DNA of 7,393 nucleotides from Pseudomonadota bacterium (GTDB lineage: Bacteria > Pseudomonadota > Gammaproteobacteria > Steroidobacterales > Steroidobacteraceae), in NCBI GenBank assembly GCA_021817875.1, contig JAKAFQ010000195.1, forward strand, positions 1 to 7,393, in the 5' to 3' direction. The notes beneath the pieces are model-generated. The model ran no database searches. It was given only the letters and a program-made list of their open reading frames with translations, and was not told where the DNA came from. The position numbers were made by a program, and so were the translations under genes. Below are positions 5,202-7,393 of the stretch, piece by piece; within the stretch, counting starts at the first letter, position 1; the number at the start of each line of letters is the position of its first letter.

Positions 5202-6998
5202 ATGCAGACACCAGCAGAACAGTCCGTAAACTCGCGGCAGGACTACGAGGAACTCGCCGCCGCACACGTTTCCATGAGGCGTGTGTTCGCCTTGTTCATG
5301 CCTTACCGGCTGAAAATTCTAGCGGTCGTGGTGCTGTTGATATTCGGCTCCATGATCGGCATGGCCGCGCCCTTTTTGCTGCGGGCCATCATCGACGATG
5401 CACTGCCTGGCGACGATTTTTCCCTGCTACTTTGGCTGGTCGGCGGGCTGGTTGCGGTGGCCATGCTGGGGGCGGCGATCAGTACGGTGCAGACCATTCT
5501 GTCGGCCCGGATCGGCCAGGCGATCCTGCACGACTTGCGGGTGCGTGTGTACGCGCACCTGCAGTCGCTGTCGCTGCGATTCTTCGCGGGCAACCGTACC
5601 GGCGAGATCCAGTCGCGCATCGCCAATGACATCGGCGGCCTGCAATCGCTGGTGACCGATGCCGGCAACGAGCTGGCGCGCAGCCTCAGCACGGTGCTGA
5701 TGACGGCCCTCGCCATGTGCCTGCTCGATTGGCGGCTGGCGCTGTTTTCGCTGCTGGTCGTTCCGCTGACGGTCGTGATCAGCCAATGGGTCGCCAAGTT
5801 GCGCGAGGCCATTACTTACGAGCAGCAGGCCAGGCAGGCGGATCTGTCCGCGGCGGTTCAGGAGTCGTTGTCGCTTTCCGGCATCATCCTCGCCCGCACC
5901 ATGGGCCGCAGTGGCTTCCTGGTTCGCCGGTTCTCGCGGACTTCGCGGGAGGTCGCGGCACTAGAGGTACGCTCGCGTACCGCCGGCGAATGGCAGTGGG
6001 CGCTGATCGGTTTGGCACTCTCGATCCTGCCTGCGCTGACGCTGCTGCTCGGCGGCTGGTTGATGGGCGGCAGCACACCACTAACCATCGGCACGCTGGT
6101 GGCCATGATCGCCCTGCAGGAGCAGTTGCTCTGGCCTTTCGAGCAGTTGCTTCAGCTGGGGCGTGACATGCGTACCACGCGCGCGCTGTTCGCGCGCATC
6201 TTCGAGTACCTGGATACTCCCGTCGAAATCACCGAGCGCGCCGCTGCGGTGACCCTGGAGCGCGCGCAGATGCGCGGCCAGGTGACGGTCGATGGCGTCA
6301 GCTTCCGCTATGACCCGCACAGTGCGCCGGTACTGGAGGACATCAGTATCGACATTGCGGCAGGCACCCACGTCGCCATCGTCGGCGCCACCGGGTCGGG
6401 CAAGACCACGCTCGGCCACTTGCTGGCCCGGCTGTACGACGTGGATAGCGGCTCGATCCGCTACGACGGCGTCGATGTGCGCGATCTCAGCTTCCAGTCA
6501 TTGACCGACATGCTCGGCGTGGTTTCCCAGGAGCCGTACCTGTTGCATGCCTCGGTGGCTGACAACCTGCGTTTCGCCAAGCCGGATGCGACCGATGACG
6601 AACTGTTGGCCGCCGCCAGGGCCGCGCAACTCGATGCTGTCATCGGTGCGCTGCCCGACGGGTACGAGACACTGGTCGGTGAGCGCGGCCAGCGTTTCTC
6701 CGGCGGAGAGAAACAGCGCCTGGCGCTGGCTCGCACCATCCTGCGCAATCCACCGGTGCTGTTGCTTGATGAAGCCACCAGTGCGCTCGATGTCCGCACC
6801 GAGCAAGCCTTGACCAAGGCGCTGGAGGCCCTGTCGAAAGGCCGCACGACCGTCACTATCGCGCATCGACTGTCCACCATCCGCCGCGCCGATCTTATCG
6901 TCGTGCTGCAGTGGGGGCGGATCGTGGAGCGCGGTACGCATGACGAACTGCTGGCGAAGGGTGGCGTCTACGCCGGACTAGTCCGGTCTTTTTCGTAA
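5202..6998 (+). CDS. ABC exporter half-transporter, fused permease and ATPase
   Basis: A 598-residue protein with an N-terminal type-1 ABC exporter membrane domain (about 35-320) and a C-terminal nucleotide-binding domain (about 345-598), like MsbA or bacterial multidrug half-transporters, which work as dimers in the inner membrane. Six hydrophobic segments are visible, roughly 38-60, 74-98, 155-175, 178-198, 263-285 and 292-312. The ATPase motifs are complete: Walker A GATGSGKT (395-402), Q-loop Q443, signature FSGGEKQR (499-506), Walker B VLLLDE (519-524, catalytic E524) and switch H555. The signature begins with F instead of L, a tolerated variant. The start at 5202 follows a GA-rich stretch (GAGAGAG) that is very close to the ATG; an ATG at residue 25 is an alternative. 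Substrate is unknown. Lipid, drug or peptide export are all possible. No partner half-transporter or periplasmic adaptor gene lies next to it; a decayed outer-membrane efflux gene faces it from the right. Confidence 0.93.
   Translation: MQTPAEQSVNSRQDYEELAAAHVSMRRVFALFMPYRLKILAVVVLLIFGSMIGMAAPFLLRAIIDDALPGDDFSLLLWLVGGLVAVAMLGAAISTVQTILSARIGQAILHDLRVRVYAHLQSLSLRFFAGNRTGEIQSRIANDIGGLQSLVTDAGNELARSLSTVLMTALAMCLLDWRLALFSLLVVPLTVVISQWVAKLREAITYEQQARQADLSAAVQESLSLSGIILARTMGRSGFLVRRFSRTSREVAALEVRSRTAGEWQWALIGLALSILPALTLLLGGWLMGGSTPLTIGTLVAMIALQEQLLWPFEQLLQLGRDMRTTRALFARIFEYLDTPVEITERAAAVTLERAQMRGQVTVDGVSFRYDPHSAPVLEDISIDIAAGTHVAIVGATGSGKTTLGHLLARLYDVDSGSIRYDGVDVRDLSFQSLTDMLGVVSQEPYLLHASVADNLRFAKPDATDDELLAAARAAQLDAVIGALPDGYETLVGERGQRFSGGEKQRLALARTILRNPPVLLLDEATSALDVRTEQALTKALEALSKGRTTVTIAHRLSTIRRADLIVVLQWGRIVERGTHDELLAKGGVYAGLVRSFS
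6972..6994 (+). terminator. Intrinsic terminator overlapping the ABC transporter 3' end
   Basis: The perfect palindrome CCGGACTAGTCCGG (6973-6986) can fold into a 5-bp stem with a CTAG loop, extended by a G-U pair, and is followed directly by TCTTTTTC. It lies in the last codons of the transporter gene (stop 6996-6998). The T-run is only on the plus-strand side, so it would act on the transporter transcript. The stem is short for a strong terminator. Confidence 0.55.
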
Positions 6999-7023
6999 CA
7001 GACGCAGACTCGGCCGATCAGGA

Positions 7024-7260
7024 TCACGATATAAGATAGGGATAGCGCAGGTTTTGCGGCGATGCCGTGCCGCCCAGTGCTCGGATCAGCGCGACATGGT
7101 TATGCAGCAGCGCCAGATGCAGCCCCGCGAAGGCCAATTCCGCGGAACGGGGCCGCTCCTGCGCGGCCAGCCACGCCCGCACGGGAATCTATCCGGCCCG
7201 GTAGCGCGCCTCGTAGAGTCTTTCAATCTCGCGGATGGTGAAGCATTGGCGCTTGCGTGG
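7024..7260 (-). pseudogene. 3' remnant of an outer-membrane efflux protein (TolC/NodT family) gene with an amber codon
   Basis: Read on the minus strand, the frame ending at TGA 7026-7024 gives the typical C-terminal part of an outer-membrane efflux factor. The segment LYEARYRAG is followed by IPVRAWLAAQERPRSAELAF, then LHLALLHNHVALIRALGG and a short tail. These proteins form the outer-membrane channel of tripartite exporters and are normally about 450-500 residues. Only about 78 codons are recognisable. A TAG at 7191-7189 interrupts the frame exactly between RAG and IPV, where relatives have a sense codon. Upstream of about 7260 the similarity fades, and the frame has stops by about 7340-7370. 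The piece is a decayed fragment. It converges on the ABC exporter gene, 25 bp from its stop. Assignment rests on family pattern recognition. Confidence 0.6.
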
Positions 7261-7345
7261 CGGTTGAATGCAGACGGCCGTGTGCGGCGCACATGACGCC
7301 CTGGGTGCGGCACCCCACCAGTCAGGTCCGGCGATCAGCCGATTT

Positions 7346-7354
7346 TGCTAGACT
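7346..7354 (+). promoter_or_regulatory. Possible extended -10 promoter pointing out of the window
   Basis: TGCTAGACT matches an extended -10 element (TGn followed by TAGACT). No convincing -35 box lies 17 bp upstream. The 133 bp from 7261 to the right edge contain no gene that I can support, so transcription would serve a gene beyond the window. Confidence 0.25.
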
Positions 7355-7393
7355 CGGCTGGCCATCGAATCTCAAACACCGAACCGCCGCGCG

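Noticed and set aside
7054..7313. Short open frames on both strands at the right end (80 and 75 codons)
   Set aside because: They lack homology and SD support. The minus-strand frame ending at 7024 carries the efflux-protein similarity instead.

Overview
The window is a high-GC bacterial segment, most likely proteobacterial. It has clear Shine-Dalgarno sites, a cytochrome b561 of the bacterial type, a TolC/NodT-type outer-membrane efflux remnant and an IS1182-type transposase. The sequence alone does not fix the genus. It reads as two blocks joined by a scarred, rearranged region.

Left block (about 1-3600, minus strand): a tight operon transcribed right to left. It starts with a possible 18-codon leader ORF with a strong SD (3522-3578). 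Next come a ThDP-dependent acetolactate synthase/benzoylformate decarboxylase-like enzyme (1959-3518), a divergent short-chain dehydrogenase (1130-1924) and a seven-repeat Asp-box (BNR) beta-propeller protein (70-1107). The first codons of a further gene (1-51) run off the left edge. Gaps are 18-34 bp and each full gene has its own SD-like site. The likely theme is metabolism of a small 2-oxo or hydroxy-carbonyl compound; the substrate cannot be read from the sequence. The SDR lacks the usual catalytic Tyr and Lys.

Middle (about 3600-4415): an AT-rich island that may hold divergent promoters, then a 23-codon stump of a VOC/PhnB-like gene (3888-3959). Beside it is the 5' part of an IS1182-family transposase gene (4035-4400) with a 13-bp tandem duplication over its start codon. 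The transposase breaks off at about 4400, directly before the ribosome binding site of a cytochrome b561 gene. This makes an in-frame transposase-cytochrome chimeric ORF. I read the region as an IS insertion followed by a deletion.

Right block (4416-7393): an intact cytochrome b561 (4416-5006), an intact half-size ABC exporter (5202-6998) whose last codons form an intrinsic terminator-like hairpin, and a convergent decayed 3' remnant of an outer-membrane efflux protein gene with an in-frame amber codon (7024-7260). The last 130 bp contain no recognisable gene but a possible extended -10 promoter pointing out of the window. I saw no tRNA, rRNA or CRISPR array.
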